Below, one piece after another: positions 43,221 through 52,804 of a stretch of DNA of 64,000 bases (position 1 is its first letter; each line of letters begins with the position of its first letter). Position numbers and translations under genes: made by a program. Location of the stretch: assembly GCF_006385705.1 (NCBI RefSeq), contig NZ_VFRQ01000001.1, forward strand, positions 558,001 through 622,000. The letters run 5' to 3'. Below the pieces are notes generated by a model. That model was not told where the DNA came from, made no database searches, and worked only from the letters and a program-made list of their open reading frames with translations. The DNA is from Pontibacter mangrovi (GTDB lineage Bacteria; Bacteroidota; Bacteroidia; Cytophagales; Hymenobacteraceae).

Positions 43221-46200
43221 AGACAATAGAACAAGAAGAGATTGAAGTAAGAATTGCAAATGCAACTAAACCAGTAGCATATTCTAACTATAGCTACCCT
43301 TTAAATTCACTAGATGATAGAATATTTGAAATACTCACCTATTCTGTATTCAAATCTCTTATAAGCTCAAATTATAAGGAGATTGATAGTGAATTTGATC
43401 TTGTTGAATTGATGCAGGGTGTTGGTGAAAAGGGAATGGATTGCATTTTATTGAAAGATAGTGTTGTAAAAGGCACAATTCAATGCAAGAAGTATTCAAA
43501 AAATCTTTCTGACACTTTGCTATTGAAGGAAGTAATAAAATTTTCAATTAACGCTTTACAAGAATCTATTCCGATTAGTAGGGATGACTTCAAGTATTAT
43601 ATAGCTACTTCAACTGGATACACAGGAAAAGCAATAAATCTCTTTACTAGAATTAAAGAAATTGATTTATTAGATAAGTATGATATTGAAGAAATAACTA
43701 CAAAAGTAATATCTCAATACAAAGAATTTGAAAATATTAAGTATTCGGACATAAAGACTGAGTTGATCAAGTTTATACAAAATTTAAATTTTGTACTAAT
43801 AAAGCCTAGCGATTTCAATTTGTGGATTAATGAATTTCCTGAGATCGTAGAAACATTTTTCGCAGTCAAAACTGTAACTGACAATGAACTAATCGAAAAA
43901 AAGGGGAATGAAATCATTGAAAGCGTTAGACTTTTATTAAATCCCAAAACACACGAAGACATAGCTTCCTTTATCGAAGTATACAAGAAAGCTGCAACTG
44001 CAAAGTTAAATGTTGTAAACTTTATAGGTTTTGATTTACATAGACATAGGCAAAAGCCTGTTGATATTACCTTAACTGATTTATTTGTTCAGCCTTCATT
44101 TAAGTACAGGAAAGGAGAGAAAAATAAAAAAGTGTTAAGTGTAGTTGAAAAAGAACTTAAGATAGCCAATGTTTTCAAATCAGATAAAAGTATAATCATT
44201 TTAGGGGACCCGGGTGCAGGTAAATCTCTACTTGTTAAGTTCTTAATTGTTCAAATTCTAGAACAGCAAACCCATAAATCTGGTGTTCGGCAATTTAGCA
44301 AACATATTCCCTTCAGAGTTGAATTAAGAAAATACAATGAGTTAAGAGAGAGTAAAAGCATTATTGAATACATATCCCATGTATTATCTAAAGAATATCA
44401 AGTAAGTATTACGCCAGACTTACTAAAAGTTATCATAGAAGAATATAATACTATAATTTTCTTTGACGGCCTAGATGAGATATTTAACATATCTCATAAG
44501 AATAAAATGAAAGAGGCAATAGAATCTTTTAGCTCTATTTATTCTAAGTCAAAATGTATTATAACATCTAGATTCATTGGATATCACGATATAAAATTCA
44601 ATCCAGATAGATTTGATGAATTCGGCATTATAAGTTTTGATGAAAAGCAGGTAAAAGAACTAGTAACAAAATTCTATAACACTCAAATCCATAATTCAGA
44701 AAAAAGGGGTGCAGTTATAAATAATTGTCTACTTCAACTTAAAAATGATGTAGATGACGAGTTGAAGAGTAATCCTCTAATTCTAACTTTAATATTAATT
44801 CTAGCTAGTAATAATATAGTTATTCCTGATTCTAAGCTTGAAATTTATGAAGCTTGTACAAACACCTTGGTTGAGACAATTGATACAAAAGAGAAAGAGT
44901 TAAAATTTGAAATACCAATCAAAAACAAGAGATCAATTTTTGCTCATCTCGCATACTGGCAGTATGAGCTAATGAGCAAAAATATTGAGATTACATATGA
45001 AAAAGCAATTGATAATATTTCTGATTTTTTAATTGCGAAGGGTGAATGTACAGATTATAGTGACGCAGAAGACAAAGCAAAGAAATTTTTAGAATATGCT
45101 GAACATAGATCTATATACTTTGAAAACAATTTTACTCATAAAACATTTTTAGAATATTATACAGCAGATTATCTATTTATCAACTACTTCGCTAAAGCTA
45201 GAGATTCTGAGAGAAAGAAACTCTTAACTATTATAACCAAAAATTTATCAAACTCTTTTTGGTACATAGTATTTGAACTCCTACTTTCTAGAATTGATAA
45301 GATACAGGCAGATGATGAAGTATTAGATGAGATCTTTGCTAAACAGCTTGAGAGTACTTCTCTAAATGTTTTCTACTTTTTAGTAAGCAACCTTTCCAGA
45401 ATTAACAACACAAGTAATCAAACAAGAAAAAATATAATAACAAAGACAATCTCTTTGTGCATTAAAGGTGAGAAAATAACCGAAAGAGGAAAGAGATTAC
45501 CTTTTGATGAAAGTAGTATTCTATTCAAAATTTACCAATTACAAGTTTATCCTGAACTTTCAACTATACTACAGGATGTAATATATGAATTTGAAGATTC
45601 AATAGCCGATGAGAAAACCCTTATCGAATTCTACAACTTTTACTACGAATTAATAAGTCTATTCCATAGAAGACGAATAGCTAACAGTTTAAAAATAAAA
45701 AATGAAGACAGGGTTAAAGTACTAGCTTATAAAGATCTTCTATTATTTTCACATTATTATGTTACTCCTTCAAGCTCACTTGCAGATAGAGCTTTATCCG
45801 TTCATGTCCTAAAAGATCAAATTGAAAACTTCGGTGTTAAGAGTCTTTTCAAAGATATGAAGCTGAAGTATAGAGAAAATGCGACGAGAATCGATACATA
45901 CAATCAGTACCTATTCAGAATAGTTGAAAATGAGGATTATGAAAAATTCAAGTCTGACTATTATGAGCTTGTACAATATGGGCTTAGACATGAATATATC
46001 ATGAATCATATTAAGGATAGTCGATTATACTTCTTTTTCCGATCAGAAGGTTTTGAAAAGGTACTAAAGATGTACATTAAGTCCGATGATAGTTTACTTG
46101 ATGAAATTTTAATTAACCTTATAAGAAAAGGTTCTGAAATGAAAATTGCTTTCGACAGCTTCAAGTCCAAGTACAATCATCCTAAATTGAAACAAATAGA

Positions 46201-46222
46201 TAAACTGTTTGACAAGAGATAA
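43217..46222 (+). CDS. Nuclease-NACHT STAND ATPase, probable antiphage protein in place of hsdS
   Basis: A 1001-residue protein. The N-terminal domain (about 30-190) has a restriction-endonuclease-like pattern: FEILTYSVFKSL, GMDCILL (D75) and IQCKKYSKN (Q89-x-K91), close to Mrr. The NACHT ATPase follows: Walker A GDPGAGKS near 329-336, Walker B FFDGLDEI near 414-421 and ITSRFIGY near 448. The C-terminal 400 residues are helical and probably sense the trigger. This is the layout of bacterial NLR-like defence proteins (bNACHT/Avs). The DNA is about one-third G+C by eye between GC-rich hsdM and hsdR, a sign of recent acquisition. It replaces hsdS and the 5' end of hsdR. Confidence 0.85.
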   Translation: MKTIEQEEIEVRIANATKPVAYSNYSYPLNSLDDRIFEILTYSVFKSLISSNYKEIDSEFDLVELMQGVGEKGMDCILLKDSVVKGTIQCKKYSKNLSDTLLLKEVIKFSINALQESIPISRDDFKYYIATSTGYTGKAINLFTRIKEIDLLDKYDIEEITTKVISQYKEFENIKYSDIKTELIKFIQNLNFVLIKPSDFNLWINEFPEIVETFFAVKTVTDNELIEKKGNEIIESVRLLLNPKTHEDIASFIEVYKKAATAKLNVVNFIGFDLHRHRQKPVDITLTDLFVQPSFKYRKGEKNKKVLSVVEKELKIANVFKSDKSIIILGDPGAGKSLLVKFLIVQILEQQTHKSGVRQFSKHIPFRVELRKYNELRESKSIIEYISHVLSKEYQVSITPDLLKVIIEEYNTIIFFDGLDEIFNISHKNKMKEAIESFSSIYSKSKCIITSRFIGYHDIKFNPDRFDEFGIISFDEKQVKELVTKFYNTQIHNSEKRGAVINNCLLQLKNDVDDELKSNPLILTLILILASNNIVIPDSKLEIYEACTNTLVETIDTKEKELKFEIPIKNKRSIFAHLAYWQYELMSKNIEITYEKAIDNISDFLIAKGECTDYSDAEDKAKKFLEYAEHRSIYFENNFTHKTFLEYYTADYLFINYFAKARDSERKKLLTIITKNLSNSFWYIVFELLLSRIDKIQADDEVLDEIFAKQLESTSLNVFYFLVSNLSRINNTSNQTRKNIITKTISLCIKGEKITERGKRLPFDESSILFKIYQLQVYPELSTILQDVIYEFEDSIADEKTLIEFYNFYYELISLFHRRRIANSLKIKNEDRVKVLAYKDLLLFSHYYVTPSSSLADRALSVHVLKDQIENFGVKSLFKDMKLKYRENATRIDTYNQYLFRIVENEDYEKFKSDYYELVQYGLRHEYIMNHIKDSRLYFFFRSEGFEKVLKMYIKSDDSLLDEILINLIRKGSEMKIAFDSFKSKYNHPKLKQIDKLFDKR

Positions 46223-46225
46223 ATA

Positions 46226-46265
46226 AATCTTCTCCTCCGCTTAATCTTAAGTGGAGGAGAAGATT
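46226..46265. terminator. Long inverted repeat at the NACHT-hsdR junction
   Basis: Arms of 19 nt (46226-46244 and 46247-46265) pair with a single wobble-compatible mismatch around a 2-nt loop. It starts 3 nt after the NACHT stop and lies inside the open hsdR frame. It may terminate transcription or mark the exchange endpoint. No T run follows on the plus strand. Confidence 0.6.
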
Positions 46266-46288
46266 ATCTGCAGCGCCGCTATCCGCAG

Positions 46289-49228
46289 GTGCCGCCTAAG
46301 GTACTGGCCGAGCTGAAGCAGGAGTTCCTTTACAATTCCGGAACCGACCTGCACCAGCGCAACCACGCCTTCCACCTCAAGCTCAGCAAAGGCATCAGCA
46401 AAAGCTGGAAAGACGAGAACGGCAAACAGCACTTCGGGCACTTCTACCCCATCTCCTACGACGATGTGCACCAGAACGAGTTCCGGGTGGTCAACCAGTT
46501 CACCATCGTCGGCAAAAGCAAGCGCATCCCCGACCTGATCATTTTCGTGAACGGCCTGCCGCTGGTGCTCTTCGAGTTCAAGAACCTCTTCAGCCAGGAC
46601 GCCACCGTAGAGGCCGCCTACAACCAGGTGCAGCACTATACCTACCAGATTCCGCAGCTCTTCGAGTACAACGCCCTCACCATCGTCAGCGACGGCCAGA
46701 CCACCCTGCACGGCATGTACAACAGCGGCCTGGAGTGGTTCGCCGCCTGGAAAAGCATCGACGGCCGCGAAGTGGTAAACAACGGCTTCGCGCTGGAAAC
46801 GCTCATCAAAGGCCTGCTCGTGCCCGAGCGCCTCTTGCAATACGTGCGCTACTTCATCTTCCACGAACTGGACAAGGGCCAGCTGATCAAGAAAGGCGCC
46901 AAGTACCACCAGTTCTTCGGTATACAGTACGCCCTGCAGCAAACCCTGCAGTCGGTGAAGCCCTACGGCGACGGCCGCATTGGCGTGGTATGGCACACCA
47001 CCCGCTCCGGCAAAAGCATTACCATGGCCATTTACACCGGTATCCTGCGCCAGCTGCCGGAGCTGAAGAACCCGACCATTGTGGTGCAGGTAGACCGCTT
47101 CGACCTCAACCGCCAGCTCTTCGACGATTTCGTGGCCGCCAAAGACCTGATAGGCGACGTGAGCATCGCCAACACCACCGACGAGCTGCGCGCCCTCCTG
47201 AGCGGCGATGGCGGCGGCGTGGTGTTCAGCACCGTGCAGAAGTTCAACCTGAAAGACACCGCCACCGGCCGCGAGCTGGAGCACCCCGTGCTGAGCAACC
47301 GCGACAACATCATCGTGATCGCCGACGAGTGCCACCGCACGCAATATGGCCTGGTGCAGGGCTTTGCCAACAACCTGCGCCGCGCCCTGCCCCAGGCCTC
47401 CTTCATCGGCTTCACCGGCACGCCCGTCGACAGCAAAGACGCCGACACCGTGGCCGTGTTCGGCGACATCATCCATACCTACGACATCCGCCAGGCCACC
47501 GAAGACAAAGCCGTGGTGCCGATCTACTACGAGCCGCGCCTGGCCAAGCTGCACCTGGGCAACCCCCAACTCGAAGAAGAAGCCGAAGAGATAACCGGCG
47601 GTCTGGAAGAAAGCGACAAGAACAAGATACTCTGGGCTGCCATGGAAGATGCCGCCGGCGCCAAAGAGCGCGTAGAAGCCATCGTCCGCGACATCCTGCA
47701 GCACTATACTTCGCGTGAGAAAAGTCTGAGTGGCAAAGCCATGATCGTGTGCATGAGCCGCCGCAACTGCGTGAAGCTCTACGACGCCCTCACCGCGCCG
47801 GAAGGTTGCCCCGAAGTAGCCGTGATCATGACCACCAACATCGCCAAAGACCCTGTGGCGTGGGCACCGCACGTGCGCTCGAAAGAGCAGATGGAAGGCA
47901 TCAAAGCCCGCTTCAAAGATCCGGACGATGACTTAAAGCTCGTGATCGTGCGCGACATGTGGCTCACCGGCTTCGACAACCCAGCCATGCACACCTTGTA
48001 TGTCGATAAGGTGATGAGCGGCCACAACCTGATACAGGCTGTCAACCGCGTCGCCACCGTTTTCCGAGACAAACCCAGCGGCCTGATCGTAGACTACATC
48101 GGCATCGGCGATAAGTTGCGCGATGCGACGAAGAAGTATACCTCGGCAGGCGGCGAAGGCCAAGTGGCCTTTGATGTGGAAGAGGCGTTTGAGTTGGCGA
48201 ATGAAACGGTGGATCTGCTGAAGGAGATGCTGCCGGGAGGAGAGGTGACGGTTGCTACGGGAAAGTCCCCCTTTGAAGGGGGACTCTCGGGAACGATTGA
48301 GACACAACGTTTTGCGTCTCTACATCAGGCTATTCCATACTTCAGCGCTTTATCCAAAGGTGAAAAACTGCAACTGGTACAGTACGCTGTCAACCATCTC
48401 GTAAAAGACGACGAAGTATGCAAAAGCTTCCTGCTGAACGAGAAGAAAATGAGCAGCCTCGCCCCGATCATCAAGAGCCACGAGCGAATAAATGAATTGG
48501 CGGCAGACATCATTTACCTGCAGCACGTTGGCGCCGCGCTCCGCAAAGCCAAAAACCCGGACCGGAAAATCCGGGAAAAAGCCGATAAAGTAAAAGACCT
48601 CATCCACCGCTCCATCGAAAGCGAAGAGGTAGTAGACGTCTTCCAGATGGCCGGCATCGAACGCTTCGACATTTCCATCATCAACGATGATTTCCTGGCC
48701 ACGGCCAAAGAGCAGAAGACCGGCAACGAGCTGAAGCTGGAGCTGCTGCGCCAGATCATGAACGACGAAATAAAAGTACGCTCCGCCAAAAACCTGGTGA
48801 AGTACCGGAAGCTGAAAGAGGAAGTAGAAAAGATCATTGCCGACTACCACAACCACTTCTTCGACAGCCTGGTGGCCATGGAGAAGCTACGCGAGGTGGC
48901 CCGGCACATGCAGCAAGAAGACGAGCGCCGCAACCAGCTCGGCCTCACCGACGAGGAGGAAGCTTTTTACGAGATACTGGCCAAGCACCCCAATGCCGTA
49001 CAGGACTTTGAGCTGATCAAGGAGCTGGTGCAGAAGATATTGAAGGAGGTAAAGAAAAGCGCCTCCCAACCCGACTGGTACAAAAAAGACGACACCAAAG
49101 CCCAGCTGCAACTGGCCGTGAAAAAGGTGCTGCGGTTTAAGGTAAAAGCTGAACTGCAGGAGATCCTGGAAGAAGTGATGGAACAGGCCGAAGCCAGGTA
49201 CAAAGAGTATACCATGCACGTTGCATAG
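46289..49228 (+). pseudogene. hsdR: Type I restriction endonuclease subunit, 5'-truncated and possibly inactive
   Basis: Coding for about 979 residues from GTG 46289. HsdR-like sequence is readable upstream to about 46260 (EDYLQRRYPQ) with no start codon after the stop at 46220-46222, so roughly 50 N-terminal residues seem missing. The nuclease site looks intact: PDLIIFVNGLPLVLFEFKN (D82, E97, K99). The helicase has DECH (346-349) and GFTGTP. However, the Walker A reads WHTTRSGKS instead of the usual GSGKS, and motif VI reads QAVNRVATVF where an R-V-N-R order is usual. REP-like palindromes are read in frame near residue 660. With no hsdS, restriction is probably lost. Confidence 0.75.
48264..48320. 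repeat. Two palindromic REP-like sequences inside hsdR
   Basis: AGTCCCCCTT and AAGGGGGACT (48264-48285) form a hairpin with a 2-nt loop. An imperfect palindrome GAGAC...GTCTC with an AACGTT core follows at 48299-48320. Both are read through in frame and give the residues SPFEGGL and IETQRFASL. Confidence 0.6.
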
Positions 49229-49637
49229 TTTACGTCCACTGGGTTTTTATACCATTTCCGTACAGCTTCCGCCCGCTCAAACTCTTCGCAGCAAATCAAA
49301 AAGGTTTGCTAGGGTGTGGGCTAAATCGCATTCTCCTAAAACGGTGAATCTGCAGGTAAAACACCCCTACTGACCTGTGGCCGCAAGTGTCGAGCTCCCG
49401 TTTTCACTTTTCTGCAAAGGTGTAATCCCGCCTCTGCTCTTTTATGAAAAGGGCGCAGCTGCAAAAGATATAGAACAGGAAAAAGGTAAAACAGCTTGCG
49501 CCATTATACTTACCAACGCCCCACCCTCTCAAATCAGCCTTTCACTAAAATTCTGCCAGCCATAAATGCGGGCTTGCCGGCTCCTCGTTTATATACTTAT
49601 ACTTCTAAAACACAATTTAAACGAAAATAAAGCAGAT
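49229..49637. other. 409-bp spacer after hsdR with no supported gene
   Basis: A 62-codon frame at 49377 has no protein-like features. Three copies of the ATACTT hexamer lie at 49506-49604, just before the next gene. No terminator was recognised. Confidence 0.5.
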
Positions 49638-50054
49638 ATGAAAAGTATAAGTTATCCTAATCCGGACCACCTGCTGGAGGTAAGCCTGGAGCAGCTGCAC
49701 ACCGAGAGCAACAACTGGCTTTCGGAGATAGCGCTATGGCGTGTTGAACTGAACTTTTTTCAGCGCCTGCTGGATAGTATAGTTGGCCAACATCCCGGCG
49801 GGCAGGCCAAACAGCGGATAAGCCATTTCGAGAACCTGCTGTATTACTTCCGGGGCGAGCTGCTGGACCAGTTGGAGCACGATGTGCGGGAACACGAGCA
49901 GTACCTGGCCTACCAGCTGGATATGCGGGCACCGTTTAATGAGCAGGTTTACCGGCAGGTACACAAAAAGTATGAACGCCAGGTAAAAGCCTTTGAGCAG
50001 GATTTTAAGGAATATAAAAAAGACCTTTATCGCTTTGCCGGCAGGCTCCTTTAA
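49638..50054 (+). CDS. Helical protein of unknown function next to Hsp20
   Basis: A 138-residue, highly charged, mostly helical protein. I start at ATG 49638 (MKSISYPNPDHLLEVSLEQL); the longer in-frame start adds an unlikely hydrophobic tail. It has no cysteine or membrane segment after that. Coiled-coil-like stretches (FENLLYYFRGELLDQLEHDVREHEQYL) cover the second half. Family not recognised. It converges on the Hsp20 gene and shares a hairpin terminator with it. Confidence 0.65.
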   Translation: MKSISYPNPDHLLEVSLEQLHTESNNWLSEIALWRVELNFFQRLLDSIVGQHPGGQAKQRISHFENLLYYFRGELLDQLEHDVREHEQYLAYQLDMRAPFNEQVYRQVHKKYERQVKAFEQDFKEYKKDLYRFAGRLL

Positions 50055-50063
50055 AAAGAAATA

Positions 50064-50104
50064 CGCTCTATCGCCAGCCAATACCTCCGGCTGACGGTAG
50101 AGCG
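50064..50104. terminator. Shared hairpin between converging genes
   Basis: CGCTCTA (50064-50070) pairs with TAGAGCG (50098-50104), with inner pairing of GCCAGCC and GGCTGAC. It lies between the converging helical-protein and Hsp20 genes. T runs are short. Confidence 0.6.
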
Positions 50105-50117
50105 CTCCTCATTCAGG

Positions 50118-50585
50118 TTAGTCTATTTTGATCTTGGCTTTTGGCTTGGCCTTTTCCTCTTTCTTAGGCACCGATAAAGTCAGGATGCCGTTATCATACC
50201 GCGCCTTCACATCCTCCGGCTTCACGTTTTCGGGCAGGTTAAACGAGCGGCTGAAGGCATTGTAGTTATACTCCCGCCTGCGGTAGTTCTGCTCCTCCTC
50301 CGTCTTGTCCTCCTCCTTCTGGCAACTAACTGTCAGCATGCCTTCTTCCAGGTCTATGTTGAAGTCTTCTTTCTTCATGCCCGGGGCGGCCACTTCTATC
50401 AGGAACTCTTTTTCTTTGTCGCGGATGTTGACCGATGGCATAGTGCCCTCAAACTGCCTTCTCATGTGCATGGGCATCAGCAGGAAGTCATTATCTAACA
50501 TGCGGTCCACGTCGCTGAACAGGTCTGAAAAGATAGGACGTGCCGGTGCAGTGGTGCCCCTGTTTTGTCTCATTAAGTTTGGCAT
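50118..50585 (-). CDS. Hsp20/alpha-crystallin small heat-shock protein
   Basis: A 155-residue small heat-shock protein. The alpha-crystallin domain covers about 45-140 (VNIRDKEKEFLIEVAAPGMKKEDFNIDLE, ending ARYDNGILTLSVPK). The usual I-x-I tail is seen in AKIKID. It holds unfolding proteins in a refoldable state, in the cytosol. The upstream region (50586-50680) is AT-rich with TATATT-type sequence, suitable for a promoter, but no heat-shock operator was recognised. Confidence 0.93.
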   Translation of the reverse strand: MPNLMRQNRGTTAPARPIFSDLFSDVDRMLDNDFLLMPMHMRRQFEGTMPSVNIRDKEKEFLIEVAAPGMKKEDFNIDLEEGMLTVSCQKEEDKTEEEQNYRRREYNYNAFSRSFNLPENVKPEDVKARYDNGILTLSVPKKEEKAKPKAKIKID

Positions 50586-50776
50586 AGCTGTTTCTGATTT
50601 GCGTTTAACAATAATTATTAAATTATATTTAATATAAAATTTATCGTGTTTATACCTATTTCTTACGATTGTGTTTGCGCCACGTTGGACTTGCGGGGGA
50701 GTGTCTGCACATGAAAAGCGGCAGCCCGCTAAATATTAAGGCATACTTTTAAGCGCAGTCATTTTGAATCGCCTCC

Positions 50777-52027
50777 TTAAAGCTCCAGCACCAGGCACTT
50801 GCCCTGCCGTTTCACTTCTGTTCCAAAATTTATACTTTCGCGGTGCAGCACCTGTGCCAGCCATTCAATATCCTGTGCGGAGGGATGGCGCAGTTGGAGT
50901 TTCTTCATCTGCATGGGCACCATTTTCAGCGAAAGCAGGCGGCCGGTGGCAGGGTCCAGCTGCGGGAAGTACATTAGGCAGAGGTCTGAACGGTACTGCT
51001 CATGCCCAGTGATGCCCTCGTAGTCGTTTATAAAATCGCCTGCGCCATAGATCACGAGCTTGTTGCGGTATACTTCCAGCCCCAAAGGGTGATGCGAGGA
51101 GTGGCCGTATACCAGGTCTACCCCGGCAGAATCAATGAGCTGGTGGGCGAATTTCTGGTGCGCCTGCGGTACCTCATAGCCCCAGTTACCTCCCCAGTGC
51201 ACCGAGAAAACCACCACATCGCCGGGCTTCTTAATTGCCTTTACCTGCGCCGTGATTCGCTGCAGCGTCTCTGGATTACTGAGTTCGGGCAATAGGAGCA
51301 CACCTGCCTGCGCAGGAGCCGCTGCCCACTGCGAATAGATGCCGCTGCTCGTGGAGCCGTAAGCAAACAAGATAACCCGCCCCTTTTTGGTCTGCAGCAC
51401 CGCCGGCTGCTGCGCCTCCTGCAAGCTTTGCCCGGCCCCAGCCGCTTTGATGCCTGCCAGCCGCAATGCTTGCAGCGTCTGCTGCAGCCCTTCATAACCC
51501 CAGTCCAACGTATGGTTATTGGCCAGCGCCGCCGCGTCTACCTTCGCAGCCTGCAGCACCGCCACGTTAGCCGGGTGCATGCGGTACTGCACTTCCTTTT
51601 GGGGCCAGGGCGTGGGGTAGGTGGTTATACTTGTTTCCAGGTTGATCAGCCGCACATCGGGCGCCTCGTCCTCCCATACTTGCAGCGCATCTCCCCAAAC
51701 ATAGGTGTAGTCCACCGGTTTTTTGATGTTGCCGTTCTTGCGCTCAGCCAGCCGCACATAATCACGGGCATCTTTTACATAGCTTTCGTAGAGCCGTGGG
51801 TTAACCGGGTTCGGCAAGATCTGGTCTATGCCGCGGCCGGTCATCACATCCCCGCAAAGGAACAGTTTCAGCGTATCGGCAGGAGTTTGCTGCATAGCAA
51901 AAGAGGTTTGGCGGCGGTTCAAGGGCTTTGAGTTACCTGCTGTTGGGCTACGGCCCCAGCACAGCAGGCAAAGCCCCCACATCAGAAGGATAGAAGTATG
52001 GGCAGCTAGGGGATCTCTTTTTTCCAT
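50777..52027 (-). CDS. CapA-family metallophosphoesterase-like protein
   Basis: A 416-residue protein of the CapA/PgsA (poly-gamma-glutamate capsule) family. An N-terminal hydrophobic segment is followed by LKLFLCGDVMTGRGID, DVRLINLETSIT, LANNHTLDWGYEGL, VVFSVHWGGNWGYEVP and VYGHSSHHPLG, the metal-site motifs of the family. The start at 52027 overlaps the phosphoribosyltransferase gene by 22 nt. Without PgsBC homologues nearby, a capsule role is uncertain. Confidence 0.87.
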   Translation of the reverse strand: MEKRDPLAAHTSILLMWGLCLLCWGRSPTAGNSKPLNRRQTSFAMQQTPADTLKLFLCGDVMTGRGIDQILPNPVNPRLYESYVKDARDYVRLAERKNGNIKKPVDYTYVWGDALQVWEDEAPDVRLINLETSITTYPTPWPQKEVQYRMHPANVAVLQAAKVDAAALANNHTLDWGYEGLQQTLQALRLAGIKAAGAGQSLQEAQQPAVLQTKKGRVILFAYGSTSSGIYSQWAAAPAQAGVLLLPELSNPETLQRITAQVKAIKKPGDVVVFSVHWGGNWGYEVPQAHQKFAHQLIDSAGVDLVYGHSSHHPLGLEVYRNKLVIYGAGDFINDYEGITGHEQYRSDLCLMYFPQLDPATGRLLSLKMVPMQMKKLQLRHPSAQDIEWLAQVLHRESINFGTEVKRQGKCLVLEL

Positions 52028-52641
52028 TGGTTCATGAACTCCAGTGCCTCCTCGTCGGTCAGGTTGTAAAAGTTGTAGTATACCTGCGACACCCCTGTGT
52101 AGAAATCCGGCGTTTCCAGTATCACCACCTCATCCGCCTCGTCCAGCAGCTCCCGCTTTTTGTCGCGCCCCGAAACCGGCGCGGCCACCACTATTCTGGC
52201 CGCGCCCATGTGCCGGCACATCCGGATGGCGGCAAATACCGTGGAACCCGTAGCGATGCCATCATCCACCAACAGCACCGTTTTTCCTTTCAGCGCTGGC
52301 AGCGGCTCGCCCTGCCGCAGGGCCTGCACCCGCCGCACGATCTCCTTTTGCTGCTGCTCCTTCAGTTTGGCTATCATCTCGTTCGACAATCCGGACTGCG
52401 CCTCCGGGTTCAGGTAAACGCTACCGTCCTCTGCAATCGCGCCGACGGCATACTCAGGGTTGGTGGGGTGGCCCAGCTTTCGGGCTACTAGCAGCGAGAG
52501 GTCAGCGTGCAGGTGCTTGGCAACATAGTAAGCCGTCTCGGCGCCTCCCCTGGGTATGCCGAGCACGATGGCGCCCGTGTCTTTATACTTCTCCAGCGCT
52601 TTTGCCAGCTGCTGGGCAGCGTCTTTTCTGTCTTTAAACAT
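52006..52641 (-). CDS. Phosphoribosyltransferase-family protein
   Basis: A 211-residue type I PRTase-like protein. The PRPP-binding loop is VLLVDDGIATGSTVFAA (near 115-131), and the N-terminus has IVLGIPRGGAETAYYVAKHL. Members of this group often sit beside dienelactone hydrolase or stress genes and have no proven base substrate. It overlaps the downstream CapA-like gene and diverges from pncB, which uses PRPP too. Confidence 0.87.
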   Translation of the reverse strand: MFKDRKDAAQQLAKALEKYKDTGAIVLGIPRGGAETAYYVAKHLHADLSLLVARKLGHPTNPEYAVGAIAEDGSVYLNPEAQSGLSNEMIAKLKEQQQKEIVRRVQALRQGEPLPALKGKTVLLVDDGIATGSTVFAAIRMCRHMGAARIVVAAPVSGRDKKRELLDEADEVVILETPDFYTGVSQVYYNFYNLTDEEALEFMNQWKKEIP

Positions 52642-52804
52642 GCCCTTTCTGTTAAGTATGGTTTCTGATGAAGCGCCACCGGCTGCACTTTGCCGCTGAA
52701 TGAGGTGGCTATACTTTAGGTATTTACGTTTACATAATTTTTAGGTGAAATATTTTAAACCAACTCATCCATTTGATTCAACTTAAGATCCATTTCTAAC
52801 ACGT

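Noticed and set aside
46247-47872. A 541-codon open frame antisense to hsdR
   Set aside because: It is opposite a clear helicase/nuclease gene, has His/Val/Gly-rich low-complexity composition, and arises from the GC-rich codon use of hsdR.
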